Source: an uncultured Tenacibaculum sp.
GTDB taxonomy: Bacteria > Bacteroidota > Bacteroidia > Flavobacteriales > Flavobacteriaceae
NCBI GenBank assembly: GCA_947501615.1
Contig: CANMWK010000004.1
Span: 124,001-188,000, forward strand
Direction: 5' to 3'
DNA: 64,000 bases
Under the pieces are notes generated by a model. That model saw only the letters and a list, made by a program, of their open reading frames with translations, ran no database searches and was not told where the DNA came from. Shown one piece after another: positions 8,339 through 17,789 of this stretch. Positions within the stretch are counted from its first letter, which is position 1; each line of letters begins with the position of its first letter. Position numbers and translations under genes: made by a program.

Positions 8339-11170
8339 TTATTTAATTTCAAATGTATTTATTACTTCACCCATTTTTACCTTATATTTTCCTTTAGGCA
8401 AATATGTTTTTCCGTTTTTCGCTGCACTTAATACAGCTTCAGTATTAGCTTTCTTATAATTTTTTAATCCTGCTTTACTAAAGCTTAGATCAAATTTCGC
8501 TTCGTTAAATCCTTTAGACGTTTCAACTTTAAACGAATTTACTACAACATCTCCATTATAAATCGTGAAAGTCGCATCTTTATTTGTATTTGAAAAGTAC
8601 GGAATCTTAATACTCGGTGTATAAGGTTGTAACCACTTACTCCAAGAACTTCCCCATCTTCCGCTCTTTCTAATGTTATTAATACTAAAAATTTTATCAT
8701 TTGTATCTGAAATCGATTCAGAATACTCTTGCAATGGTTTGATATTCGCCTTATATAAACTTCTACCGTGTGTACCCACTATTAAATGTTTTGCTTCTGG
8801 TTGAATTACCAAATCATGTACGGCAACATTAGGTAAATTTTTATTGAAAATTTCCCATGATGAACCTGAATCAAAAGAAACATACACACCATTATCTGTT
8901 CCTAAGTATACTAAATTCTCGTAATCTGGATCTTCTTTAATTACATTTACTGGTGATGCTGGGATAGTATTTGCAATATTTTTCCAAGATTTCCCATAGT
9001 TATCAGAAACATAAACATAAGTTGTAAAATCGTCCCAACGATATCCATTTAATGTTACATATACACGCTCTTTTTTATGTTTAGAAGCAATCACTCTACT
9101 TACCCATAAATCTTTTGGAAGCGTACTAGAAATATTTTCCCAACTTCCTCCTCCATTTTTAGTGATGTGTACCAATCCATCATCTGAACCTACATATAAT
9201 ATGCCGAATTGGAATGGACTTTCACTAATTGTAGTTAATGTTCCGTAAGCTACATTTCCTTTTTTCCCTCCTTGAGTTAAATCACCTGAAATCGTTTCCC
9301 AATCGTCTCCTTGATTTAAAGAACGGTGTAATTTGTTACCTCCTAGATATAAAATATCTTGATTATGTTTAGATAATAGTATTGGCGTTTGCCAATTAAA
9401 ACGATATGGGTTTTCTCCTAAAGTATGTTTTGGTTGAATATATTTTTGATCTCCGTTGGCTCTGTTTAATCGGAAATAGTTTCCAAATTGAAATCCTGTG
9501 TATACAATATTTGGATTTCTATCATCTACTTGCACTTGCATTCCATCTCCTCCCATAATTGATTCATATGGATTTTTACCTGATTGATGCCAAGCTTTAT
9601 TGGTTTGAGCATTATGATTGGCTACCCAAACACCGTTATCTTGTAATCCGCCATATACATTATATGACTTTTGGTTATCTGCATAAATCGCATAAAACTG
9701 ACCAACTGGTGGTGTATTTAACTTTAACCAACTCTTACCATCGTCGTAGGAAATATTTAATCCGCCATCGTTTCCGTCAATTAAATGACCTTGAACTTTT
9801 GAATTCACCCAAAGTGCTTGATGATCTGAATGTACATTTTCTCTACTGATAGATGTAAACGTTTTTCCGCCGTCTTTTGATTTTAAAATTGGAACTCCTA
9901 AAACATAAATTCCGTTTTTATCTTGCGGATCTACTCGAATCTCTCCGAAATAATATCCATAAGAATAATAAATATCATCTAAATATCCATCGTGGGTTTT
10001 CTTCCAAGATTTCCCTCCATTTGTTGTTTTAAAAACTTCTGCTCCAACTACAGGTGTATCAAATAACAATGAATTTGCATCTTCTAAGTACTTTGCTAAG
10101 TCAATTGGTTTTACAGATCCAGAACGAACCATTTGCTTTACATTGTCTGCTCTATATTTCTCTTGAAATCCGTTTGTTTTTAAATAACTGTTTAGCTTTT
10201 TATCTGATAATTTTAAAAATTCGTCTGTAGACATTTTCTTAAAATCTTCTTTTGTTAAGATTTTTGAGTCACTTTTTTGTTTTTCATCCTTCTTTCTTCT
10301 AAATTGATTATCATGAAAAGCATACACTGTATTTTCATCATAAACCGCCAAACCTATTCTTCCAACGCCATCTCCATTTGGAAATCCATTATTTTCAGAA
10401 ATTTTACGCCAAGTAGTACCTCCATCAGTAGATTTATATATCGCAGAGCTCTTTCCATCACCATCAAAATTCCATGCTTTACGCTCTCTTTCCCAAGAAG
10501 CAGCGTATAGTGTATTGAAATTATTCGGAACCTGTTGTATGTCAATAATTCCTGTATCATCATTCACAAATAATGTTCTATTCCAAGTTTTTCCTCCGTC
10601 GGTAGTTTTATAAATCCCTCTTTCATTATTTGAAGAATACAAATGACCTAAAGCTCCGATAACAACTTCATCTGGATTATTTGGATTGATTAGTATTCTA
10701 CCAATGTGATGTGAATCGTGTAAACCTACATTTTTCCACGTTTCACCTTTATCCGTAGACTTTAGAACTCCAATTCCAGCATAAGAAGAACGTGACGAAT
10801 TATTTTCACCTGTTCCCACCCAAATGGTTCCGTTTTTCCAATCAACAGCGATATCACCAATATTCTGAGTTGGCGCATTATCTAAAACTGGCGTAAATGT
10901 ATTCCCGTTATTGTTTGTGTACCATAAACCTCCTGAAGCATAACCTACATAAAATTCAACGGTATTGTTTGGATTTACATCTATATCTACAACTCTACCA
11001 CTCATTACAGTTGGACCAATATTTTCAAAAGGAATATTCTTTACTAATGAGTTTTTAGCCATTGTTGCTTTTTGCTGAAGCGCATTTTGAACAATTGTAG
11101 CTTTTGTCGGATTTTGTTGTGCGAAGGTTACTATTCCTACAAATAGGAATGTAAAAAAGATTTGTCTCAT
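8339..11170 (-). CDS. Secreted sortilin/BNR-repeat beta-propeller protein (VPS10-like)
   Basis: A 943-residue secreted protein. I start at the ATG at 11170, which gives the signal peptide MRQIFFTFLFVGIVTFAQ; the frame from 11197 adds nine poorly hydrophobic residues. The body is a chain of BNR / Asp-box repeats (STDKGETW, TTDGGKTW, STDGGTTW, TTNGGKSW, SKDGGKTF, SYDDGKSW, TKNGGGSW, SDNYGKSW, SFDSGSSW), the pattern of sortilin-like ten-bladed propellers annotated as glycosyl hydrolase or VPS10 proteins in Bacteroidota. There is no T9SS tail with the usual signature. Catalysis is doubtful because Asp-boxes are structural. Probably exported and involved in binding or degradation of a macromolecule (inference). 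Confidence 0.82.
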   Translation of the reverse strand: MRQIFFTFLFVGIVTFAQQNPTKATIVQNALQQKATMAKNSLVKNIPFENIGPTVMSGRVVDIDVNPNNTVEFYVGYASGGLWYTNNNGNTFTPVLDNAPTQNIGDIAVDWKNGTIWVGTGENNSSRSSYAGIGVLKSTDKGETWKNVGLHDSHHIGRILINPNNPDEVVIGALGHLYSSNNERGIYKTTDGGKTWNRTLFVNDDTGIIDIQQVPNNFNTLYAASWERERKAWNFDGDGKSSAIYKSTDGGTTWRKISENNGFPNGDGVGRIGLAVYDENTVYAFHDNQFRRKKDEKQKSDSKILTKEDFKKMSTDEFLKLSDKKLNSYLKTNGFQEKYRADNVKQMVRSGSVKPIDLAKYLEDANSLLFDTPVVGAEVFKTTNGGKSWKKTHDGYLDDIYYSYGYYFGEIRVDPQDKNGIYVLGVPILKSKDGGKTFTSISRENVHSDHQALWVNSKVQGHLIDGNDGGLNISYDDGKSWLKLNTPPVGQFYAIYADNQKSYNVYGGLQDNGVWVANHNAQTNKAWHQSGKNPYESIMGGDGMQVQVDDRNPNIVYTGFQFGNYFRLNRANGDQKYIQPKHTLGENPYRFNWQTPILLSKHNQDILYLGGNKLHRSLNQGDDWETISGDLTQGGKKGNVAYGTLTTISESPFQFGILYVGSDDGLVHITKNGGGSWENISSTLPKDLWVSRVIASKHKKERVYVTLNGYRWDDFTTYVYVSDNYGKSWKNIANTIPASPVNVIKEDPDYENLVYLGTDNGVYVSFDSGSSWEIFNKNLPNVAVHDLVIQPEAKHLIVGTHGRSLYKANIKPLQEYSESISDTNDKIFSINNIRKSGRWGSSWSKWLQPYTPSIKIPYFSNTNKDATFTIYNGDVVVNSFKVETSKGFNEAKFDLSFSKAGLKNYKKANTEAVLSAAKNGKTYLPKGKYKVKMGEVINTFEIK

Positions 11171-11229
11171 TTGGTTTGACTTTAAAAGTAGTATCAAAAA
11201 TAAAAAATACTTTCCATTTTAATTTTGAT

Positions 11230-11237
11230 TAGATTTG
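11230..11237 (+). promoter_or_regulatory. Possible -7 box of rimK
   Basis: TAGATTTG matches the Bacteroidota -7 consensus TAnnTTTG and lies 16 bp before the rimK ATG. No clear -33 TTG was found at the usual distance, so the call is tentative. Confidence 0.4.
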
Positions 11238-11253
11238 TGTAAAAAGCATCTAC

Positions 11254-12159
11254 ATGAATATTTTCATTTTATCTGTTGGAGAAAATATATATTCCACCAA
11301 GCGTATCTATAACGAAGCTTTAAAAAATGGTCATGATGTTAGTGTAATTAATCATAACAAATGTTCTATAAAACTTAGTGGAGGAAAAAGAGAGATTATT
11401 TATGAAGGCGACAATATAATTGATGAACCTGATATTATCATTCCCAGAATAGGAGCCTCTGTTACCAGACATGGTGCTGCCATTGTTAAAGAATTTGAAA
11501 TGAATGGTGTATACAGTACAGCTAGATCGTTAGGGATTTTAAGAGCTCAAAATAAGGTAAGAACGCTACAAATTATGAATAGAAAAGGAATACCAATTCC
11601 TGATACGCTTTTTTCCCTTAACCCTGATAATATTAAAGAACAGATTGAGTTACTTGGTGGTGCTCCCGTAATTATTAAGATGCAAGAAGGTACACAAGGC
11701 ATGGGAGTAATGTTGGCAGAAAGTGAAAAATCAGCAAAATCTATTATTGACACCTGTTATAAAATGAATATGAGCATTTTATTACAAGAATTCATCAAAG
11801 AAAGTAATAGTGAAGATATTAGAGCTTTTGTTGTTGGAGATAAAATTATTTCCTCAATGAAAAGAAAAGGTTTAGATGATGATTTTAGGTCTAATATCCA
11901 TAGAGGTGGTACAGGGTCTAAAGTAGATTTAACTAGTAAAGAAAAACAAATGGCGATAAAGGCAGCAGGATATTTAGGCTTACCTATTGCAGGTGTAGAC
12001 TTAATTAGATCGAAGCGCGGACCTTTATTAATTGAAGTAAACTCAACTCCTGGCTTACAAGGTATAGAAGCCTACACTAAGGTTAATGTTGCAGGAGCTA
12101 TTTTAAAATTTTTAGAGAAAAAATGTTCGACAAAGGGTTTAAGAATGAAGAGGTATTAA
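11254..12159 (+). CDS. rimK: RimK family alpha-L-glutamate ligase (ATP-grasp)
   Basis: A 301-residue ATP-grasp ligase similar to RimK, which adds glutamates to the C-terminus of ribosomal protein S6. Motifs: the N-terminal pre-ATP-grasp domain with PDIIIPRIGASVTRHG, the ATP-grasp loop APVIIKMQEGTQGMGV (about 145-160), the LLQEFI hinge, and the metal/ATP site IEVNSTPGLQGIEAY (about 270-285). It overlaps the next gene by 37 bp in another frame, so the two are translationally coupled. RimK is often clustered with an aspartoacylase-family hydrolase and a RimB-type protease; the protease gene is not in this window. Confidence 0.9.
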   Translation: MNIFILSVGENIYSTKRIYNEALKNGHDVSVINHNKCSIKLSGGKREIIYEGDNIIDEPDIIIPRIGASVTRHGAAIVKEFEMNGVYSTARSLGILRAQNKVRTLQIMNRKGIPIPDTLFSLNPDNIKEQIELLGGAPVIIKMQEGTQGMGVMLAESEKSAKSIIDTCYKMNMSILLQEFIKESNSEDIRAFVVGDKIISSMKRKGLDDDFRSNIHRGGTGSKVDLTSKEKQMAIKAAGYLGLPIAGVDLIRSKRGPLLIEVNSTPGLQGIEAYTKVNVAGAILKFLEKKCSTKGLRMKRY

Positions 12160-13085
12160 TTCGAGGAGAACGAATTACCTTAGGAGAATCTAAATTGATA
12201 AAAATTCCAGTAGATCGATTACCTACCGGTACTTTAATAGAAATACCCGTTTATATTTTTAATGGCGAAACACCAGGGCCAACAATATTATTACAGGGTG
12301 GTTTGCACGGTGATGAAACTAATAGTATAGAGTTAGTAAGACGTATGTTAATAGACAAGTCTTATAAAATTCATAGTGGGTGTGTCATTGTTGTTCCGTT
12401 ATTAAATATTTTTGGTTTTTTAGATTTTTCAAGAGAGTTGCATGGTAAAGATGTTAATCGAAGTTTTCCAGGATCAACTCGTGGGTCTTTAGCAAGTAGA
12501 TTAGCGTATTATTTAATGAAAGAGATTACTAAAAATGTCGATTTTGCTATAGATTATCATACTGGCGGGGCACAACGAAGTAATTATGCTCAAATACGAT
12601 ATACACCTCAGGATGAAATAGGTAAAGCCTTAGCTAATATTTTTAATGCACCTTTTAAGTTTGGCTCTAAACTTATTCCTAAATCATTCAGAAATGAATG
12701 TTTTAAACATGATATTCCTGTTATTGTTTACGAAGGAGGAGAATCGTTACGATTAAGTGAATTTGCCATTAACCAAGGCATTTACGGAACATTACGAATT
12801 TTACGTCATTTTAATATGATTAGTGAAGATATTCCAATTCCTTTGAAGCGTGAAGCCATAGAAATCGTTAAGAAAAGTTGGTTACGAGCGCGTGTAGCGG
12901 GTATTTTTAATCCTAATGTTAAAAACGGAGCTAAGGTTAAAAAAGGCGATGTTTTAGGGTATATTATGGATACGTATGGGGAAACTAAATTCCCTGTAAA
13001 ATCAACTAAAAATGGATATATAATTGCTAAAAATAACTTCCCTGTAGTGAATCTTGGAGACCCTCTTTTCAATATAGGATATTAA
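12123..13085 (+). CDS. Succinylglutamate desuccinylase/aspartoacylase family metallopeptidase
   Basis: A 320-residue zinc-dependent M14-like amidohydrolase. Zinc ligands are visible: His62 and Glu65 in GGLHGDETNSIE and His146 in DYHTGGA, with the substrate-binding Asn-Arg pair in VNRSFPGS (112-113) and a candidate catalytic Glu in VYEGGES. The C-terminal part (about 240-320) is a barrel-sandwich-like domain (VKNGAKVKKGDVLGYI). It starts inside rimK (37-bp overlap), so its product probably works together with RimK, for example on glutamylated or other amide-linked substrates; that role is inferred from the conserved pairing rather than shown. Confidence 0.87.
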   Translation: MFDKGFKNEEVLIRGERITLGESKLIKIPVDRLPTGTLIEIPVYIFNGETPGPTILLQGGLHGDETNSIELVRRMLIDKSYKIHSGCVIVVPLLNIFGFLDFSRELHGKDVNRSFPGSTRGSLASRLAYYLMKEITKNVDFAIDYHTGGAQRSNYAQIRYTPQDEIGKALANIFNAPFKFGSKLIPKSFRNECFKHDIPVIVYEGGESLRLSEFAINQGIYGTLRILRHFNMISEDIPIPLKREAIEIVKKSWLRARVAGIFNPNVKNGAKVKKGDVLGYIMDTYGETKFPVKSTKNGYIIAKNNFPVVNLGDPLFNIGY

Positions 13086-13111
13086 CACAAATCAAAAAAC
13101 AGTAGTTATAG

Positions 13112-13261
13112 TTACATTGAACTTAGATTGTTTTAATCACAAAGCGATAATCAAGGGTTTAATTTACAGACACTTGTATCGAAAGTTGTAAAATTTTCAA
13201 TTAAATAGCTCGTATGCTTGCACCGAGGTAGTTCATTACTATCTATCTAAGTTCAATGTAA
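13112..13261 (-). repeat. 150-bp intergenic repeat bounded by 17-bp perfect inverted repeats
   Basis: The arms TTACATTGAACTTAGAT (13112-13128) and its exact complement (13245-13261) enclose, on the minus strand, a full copy of the repeat core also seen at 57374 and 63158 (ATGAACTACCTCGGTGCAAGCATACGAG ... GATACAAGTGTC ... TAAACCCTTGATTATCGC ... GATTAAAA, given here in pieces). It separates the convergent rimK unit and the VWA gene and may act as a bidirectional terminator or be a small non-autonomous mobile element. Confidence 0.65.
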
Positions 13262-13274
13262 ATTGTAGTTTAAA

Positions 13275-14654
13275 CTATTTTGGAATATATAACTTTTCGA
13301 TATTTCTATCTTTTAGGTAAACACCTTCTATTTTGCTTTTATTCTTTAAAAGAATTTCTTTTACCCTTATAATATCTTTATCTTTTACATAAGGAAATTT
13401 TTTATTCACCTCTTCAAGTGAAGCTGTTAAGGTTTTAAGACCTGAATTAAAATTCTCATCTTTTATGTTTGTCGCCATCTCTTTCAAGGCTTCAGCCATT
13501 TTACCTATATAATAGTTTTTCACCACTTCATTTTTATCCGATATATTAGTTCTTTCAGTCTCAATAGTTATTTTATTATTTATTTCTTCTTTTTGATTTT
13601 TTAAAGATGATACATAATTTAATTTTGCTTTTATAAAAGGTGATTTCTTTTTTCTAACCTTAGAAAGCTTTAGTAAAACAACTTGAGTAAGACCACTATT
13701 TATATTATTTAAAGGAATTTTGATAGTATTCTTGTTATATTCCGGAGCGTATCCAAAAACTTTTTCAACCTTTAACTGATTAGGAAGTTCAATTTCTAAA
13801 TAAACCTCCTTCCCTATTGGAGATAATAGACTTTCTAACTCTTCATCGAATACTTTAATAATGTCTTCCTCTGCATCACCAACAAAATGATTTGCTCCTT
13901 TACCTCTACGGGCTATTTGCTGAAGAAGCATATGATTCAAATTATTTCCAACTCCGATAGTAGATATATTAATTCCCTTTTTATTGTAAGAATATGACCT
14001 TTCTGTAATTTTTTCTGTATCTGTAATTCCTGTATTAGCAATTCCGTCAGTAAGCAAAACTACGCTACTTGTTTGAGTTGGTTTAAAATTCTTTTTTACC
14101 TCTTCATAACCTAAGATTAATCCGTCATATAAATTAGTAGAACCACTAGGGACTAAGTTATTTAAAATATTTTCTAGGTTATTTATTTCACTTAACTTTT
14201 GTGATTCAAGGATTACTCTTGCTTCAGAATTATAAGTGACAATCGATAAATAGTCATTGGGTCTAAGTCCTTTTACAAACTTCAATGTTGCTTTTTTTAC
14301 TTTTTCGAGCCTAGAATCTGATTGCATTGAGCCACTTACATCAATAACAAGACTTACATTAATTGGTGGCATTTCTGAGTAGTCGAGTAATTGACTTGAC
14401 GCAATTCCAACTTGAACTATATATGATTTTTCAGACACCCTGCTGTAATCCATACTTAACGCAATTTTTTTTCCATTTTTAGGTAAATCGATCTTATGCG
14501 TGTGATAATTAAGATATTCTTCTATGATCACTTCATCTGGTGACATTACTCCATTTGCTCTATTCATACTTACAGAACCAGAAGAATAACCTCTTTGTCC
14601 GTTTATATTAATTCCTAAAAAAACTAAGATTCCTATTAATATTAAATTTTTCAT
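13275..14654 (-). CDS. VWA domain-containing secreted protein
   Basis: A 459-residue protein with signal peptide (MKNLILIGILVFLGININGQ) and a central von Willebrand factor A domain (about 95-280). The MIDAS metal site is intact: DVSGSMQS gives DxSxS, the Thr is in PSGSTNLYDG and the Asp in VVLLTDGIANTG. A preceding block (about 35-90) and a C-terminal segment resemble the YfbK/TerY-like VWA proteins common in Bacteroidota (DUF3520-like C-terminus cannot be confirmed). Likely a periplasmic or surface ligand-binding protein. It stands alone on the minus strand; neighbours do not indicate its partner. Confidence 0.82.
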   Translation of the reverse strand: MKNLILIGILVFLGININGQRGYSSGSVSMNRANGVMSPDEVIIEEYLNYHTHKIDLPKNGKKIALSMDYSRVSEKSYIVQVGIASSQLLDYSEMPPINVSLVIDVSGSMQSDSRLEKVKKATLKFVKGLRPNDYLSIVTYNSEARVILESQKLSEINNLENILNNLVPSGSTNLYDGLILGYEEVKKNFKPTQTSSVVLLTDGIANTGITDTEKITERSYSYNKKGINISTIGVGNNLNHMLLQQIARRGKGANHFVGDAEEDIIKVFDEELESLLSPIGKEVYLEIELPNQLKVEKVFGYAPEYNKNTIKIPLNNINSGLTQVVLLKLSKVRKKKSPFIKAKLNYVSSLKNQKEEINNKITIETERTNISDKNEVVKNYYIGKMAEALKEMATNIKDENFNSGLKTLTASLEEVNKKFPYVKDKDIIRVKEILLKNKSKIEGVYLKDRNIEKLYIPK

Positions 14655-15075
14655 CTTTTATATAGTTGTTAAATGTCTGTTTTTGAATCATAATGCTCTT
14701 TTACCACAGTTTATTTCAAATTTGTTTCAGAATCTTAAAACCCTATTAAGCATCATTTTATATTAGAAGTCTGAAATGAATTCAAGTTGACGTCAGTTTC
14801 ATATTATGAACAATCATTCTAATAATAGAACTAATTTTAGTTACAAAAACCTCTTTTGATTGTCTCTTTGTATGATTTCCATAACTCATTTACAAAATTA
14901 GATTAACTTCTTTGCGTATGCATTACAAAACCTATATCTGCTGTCAGTTAATTTATTTTTGTTAAATCAAAATTGATTTTCAATCACATTTCACTGTAAA
15001 GAATTTTTTAACCTCTTGCATTTCAATTGTTTTTTTCGTTAATTTAAATCAATTTAACTAATAAAAAATCAAAAA
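14655..15075. other. Intergenic region, nothing recognised
   Basis: A 421-bp AT-rich stretch between two divergent genes. I see no convincing ORF, repeat, hairpin or TAnnTTTG promoter box on either strand. Confidence 0.4.
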
Positions 15076-15330
15076 ATGACTGAAATTATTGTGAGCCTTC
15101 TAACAGGTGCCGTAGGTGGAAATATTGCTGGAGCCTTGTTAAAAAAATTCTCGATGGGTACATTATGGAATTCTGTAGTTGGAATTTTAGGTGGTGGCCT
15201 TGGAGGACAACTATTAAGTATGTTAGGAATAGACCTAGGCGGTGTTTTAGGAAGTATTGCTGGCGGTACTGCTGGTGGTGGTGCGCTAATGGCTATTATT
15301 GGTGTTATTAAGAACGCATTAGCTAAGTAA
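15076..15330 (+). CDS. Small glycine-rich hydrophobic protein
   Basis: An 84-residue protein made of glycine-rich hydrophobic segments (LLTGAVGGNIAGALL, VVGILGGGLGGQLL, LGSIAGGTAGGGAL, MAIIGVIKNAL) with few charges. There is no cleavable signal peptide; it should insert in or associate with the membrane. The composition resembles glycine-zipper or holin/bacteriocin-like peptides, but a conserved hypothetical family is as likely. Standing alone with a long upstream region (421 bp) and an ATG after an A-rich leader. Function not recognised. Confidence 0.65.
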   Translation: MTEIIVSLLTGAVGGNIAGALLKKFSMGTLWNSVVGILGGGLGGQLLSMLGIDLGGVLGSIAGGTAGGGALMAIIGVIKNALAK

Positions 15331-15508
15331 CACCTCTTGCAGATAAAATTTTCGTGAAAATTTCATTGTCCTTGAGTACCGTAAATAATATAAAGGTAAT
15401 TGAAATATTAATCGAAATAATATAAATAATGTGAATTCGGGGTAAGAATATGAAGTTATCAAAATTGTCAATTCTAACATCTTTTAATTATCCCGAATTT
15501 ACGTTATA

Positions 15509-16609
15509 TTAATTCACAACAAATAGCTTTCCTGGTAGTGGTTTCACTACCCCTTTTAATTCCATTTGAATGAGTATAGATGATAGCTTGTAAACAGGAA
15601 TTTCACAATCTAAAGCAATAACATCTAATAATTGTTTTCCTTTTTCTCGTAAATAATCATAAATTTTTTGTTCTACATTATCTAAACTAACAAATAGTTC
15701 AGTTTGTTTCACAATAGGTTTTTGTCCTATATCCCAATTTAACATCGTAGCAATATCGTTTGCTGAACTTAATAAATGGGCTTGATTAGATTGTATTAAA
15801 TTATTACATCCTCTGCTATAATAATCTGTCACTTTTCCTGGAACAGCAAAAACATCTCTATGATAAGAATTAGCAATATCTGCAGTTACTAAAGCACCTC
15901 CTCGTGCAGCCGATTCTATAATAATCGTACATTTAGAAATACCGGCAACTATTCTGTTTCGCTTTAAAAAATTTTCACGCATTGGTTGTGTATCATGCCA
16001 AAACTCAGAAATAATACCACCGTTATTCATAATTTCAGGTAAAAATTGTTTGTGTTTTTTGGGATAAATTTCATTTAGTCCATGAGCTAAAACAGCAATA
16101 TTTTGCAACTTATTTTCAATAGCTGCTTGATGTGCACAAATGTCTACACCATACGCAAGACCACTTACAATTAAAGGATTGTAAACCGCAATGTCTTCTA
16201 TAAATTGTTTGCAAAAATCTCTACCATAATTTGTCATGTTTCGAGTTCCTACAATTGAAATGATTCTGTCTTGTTCCCAATTTAATTTTCCATCATAAAA
16301 GAAAAGCAACGGAGCATCTACACAATTCTGTAAATTTTTAGGATAATTCGAATCGAAAAAATAAGCGTATGAAATTCGATGTTTTTTAATATACTCAAGT
16401 TCTTTTTCTGCGTGTTTTAGAGTTTTTTCATTTAATAACTGATGAACTATAAACTCCCCAATTCCGTCAATCTTAAGTAATGAAGATTTTTTTTCTTCAA
16501 AAATTTGTGATGCAGTCCCAAGAGTGCGTATCAATTTTTTTGAAATAATGTCACCTACTTTTGGTGTTGACTGTAAACGCAATACAGCCAAAAGTTCTTT
16601 TTCTAGCAT
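15509..16609 (-). CDS. dprA: DNA-processing protein DprA
   Basis: A 366-residue DprA/Smf protein, which loads RecA on incoming single-stranded DNA during natural transformation. The Rossmann-like core is clear at about 110-290: ISIVGTRNMTNYG, VSGLAYGVDICAHQAA, AVLAHGLNEIYPKKHK, SEFWHDTQPMRENFLKRNRI and the ESAARGGALVTADIA stretch. An N-terminal HhH-like region (KIDGIGEFIVHQLL) and a C-terminal winged-helix domain (about 300-366) complete the standard architecture. Length and motif set are normal. Divergent from the HU-SPOR gene. Confidence 0.95.
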   Translation of the reverse strand: MLEKELLAVLRLQSTPKVGDIISKKLIRTLGTASQIFEEKKSSLLKIDGIGEFIVHQLLNEKTLKHAEKELEYIKKHRISYAYFFDSNYPKNLQNCVDAPLLFFYDGKLNWEQDRIISIVGTRNMTNYGRDFCKQFIEDIAVYNPLIVSGLAYGVDICAHQAAIENKLQNIAVLAHGLNEIYPKKHKQFLPEIMNNGGIISEFWHDTQPMRENFLKRNRIVAGISKCTIIIESAARGGALVTADIANSYHRDVFAVPGKVTDYYSRGCNNLIQSNQAHLLSSANDIATMLNWDIGQKPIVKQTELFVSLDNVEQKIYDYLREKGKQLLDVIALDCEIPVYKLSSILIQMELKGVVKPLPGKLFVVN

Positions 16610-16694
16610 TTTCTTTTTCTTTTTTTGAAGCTGAAATTTTAATAAATATCACCTTCTAAAGACAAATATACTTTTTTTAAAGCAACAAAAAAGC

Positions 16695-16702
16695 TAACTT
16701 TG
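16695..16702 (+). promoter_or_regulatory. -7 promoter box of the HU-SPOR gene
   Basis: TAACTTTG matches TAnnTTTG and ends only 5 bp before the first ATG (16708). With transcription starting about 7 bp after the box, the mRNA would be nearly leaderless. No convincing -33 element was found in the upstream T-tract. Confidence 0.4.
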
Positions 16703-16707
16703 TATTT

Positions 16708-17619
16708 ATGATGAGAAGCTACATAAAAGAATTATTATATCGTTACGATTGTGTAATCGTTCCGAATTTTGGTGGATTTATTACAAATACAACTACAACC
16801 CAATTTGTTGATGGTGTGTTTTACCCTCCTACTAAAAAGATTTCTTTTAATGGTCAATTACAACATAATGATGGTTTATTAGCCAACGAAATAGCTTCAG
16901 TTTTAAATATCTCATTTGAAGAAGCTGTATCTAAAATATCGGAAACTGTTTCTGAATGGAAAGCTACTTTAGAAAAAGGAGCTTTAGAAATTGATGAGAT
17001 TGGGCTCTTAACTCTAAATGAAGAAAATCAATTTGTGTTTAAGCCTCATAATACAACGAACTTCCTTACCAGTTCATTTGGTTTTTCACCTGTGAGTTCT
17101 CCACTAATTGAAAGAGAAGAGCAAAAGGTAATACCTATACCAACAGTTACTTCTTTTGATGAAGATTACAGTAACGAAGAGACGAAGAAAAAATCGTTCA
17201 GCATTACTAAATACGCAGCGGCAGCAGCAATTCTTTTAGCAGGCGCATTTACAGTACAACAGTTTAGTAAAAATACTCATACTAACGAATTAGCAGAACA
17301 GAATTTAGTAGAAGAAAAAATTCAAAAAGCGACATTTGTTATTGACGATCAATTACCAACAATTAATTTAGACATCGCTAAAGAAACTAAAGAGACTGTT
17401 TTCATTATAGCTGGGGCTTTTCAATTAGAAGTTAATGCTCAAAAGAAAATAGCTGAGTTAAAGCAAAAAGGCTATACTAATGCCAAAGTTATAGGAAAAA
17501 ACAAATGGGGTCTTACTCAAGTTTCTGTTGGTAGCTATGCCTCTAAAGAAATGGCTCAAGAGGCTATTGAAACGATAAGAGAAGAAGCATCAAAAGATGC
17601 TTGGATTCTAGTGAAGTAA
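16708..17619 (+). CDS. HU-CCDC81 and SPOR domain-containing protein
   Basis: A 303-residue protein with a prokaryotic HU-like CCDC81 domain (about 1-115; IKELLYRYDCVIVPNFGGF and the FNGQLQHNDGLLANEIA block), a single transmembrane helix at about 171-190 (YAAAAAILLAGAFTVQQF) and a C-terminal SPOR domain (about 228-303; FIIAGAFQLEVNAQKKIAEL). SPOR domains bind denuded peptidoglycan at the division septum, so the topology is cytoplasmic HU-like part and periplasmic SPOR. This fusion is characteristic of Bacteroidota. ATG codons at 16708 and 16711 are both possible starts. Confidence 0.9.
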   Translation: MMRSYIKELLYRYDCVIVPNFGGFITNTTTTQFVDGVFYPPTKKISFNGQLQHNDGLLANEIASVLNISFEEAVSKISETVSEWKATLEKGALEIDEIGLLTLNEENQFVFKPHNTTNFLTSSFGFSPVSSPLIEREEQKVIPIPTVTSFDEDYSNEETKKKSFSITKYAAAAAILLAGAFTVQQFSKNTHTNELAEQNLVEEKIQKATFVIDDQLPTINLDIAKETKETVFIIAGAFQLEVNAQKKIAELKQKGYTNAKVIGKNKWGLTQVSVGSYASKEMAQEAIETIREEASKDAWILVK

Positions 17620-17766
17620 AACCTCTTCAAAACAAACTCAAAAAAGCAGGCGTTTTTCATTATAGTTTTTTAAATCTAAGGAAAATATCTAGCAATTTTA
17701 TGTTATTACCATATCTTTAGTACTATAATTTTTGACGTAATTTTTAAATCCTTCTATGGCTTTCGT

Positions 17767-17774
17767 TATCTTTG
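17767..17774 (+). promoter_or_regulatory. -7 promoter box of the thioesterase gene
   Basis: TATCTTTG fits the Bacteroidota -7 consensus and ends 15 bp before the ATG at 17790, implying a leader of about 9 nt. Confidence 0.4.
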
Positions 17775-17789
17775 CGGCAAATTTTAAAG

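Noticed and set aside
9559..9849. 96-codon ORF antisense to the sortilin-like gene
   Set aside because: The minus-strand frame encodes well-conserved BNR repeats; the plus-strand product is Tyr/His-rich noise.
12123..12159. Possible frameshift at the rimK/aspartoacylase junction
   Set aside because: Both proteins have complete families and the start of the second is a normal ATG; a 37-bp overlap is plausible without invoking an error.
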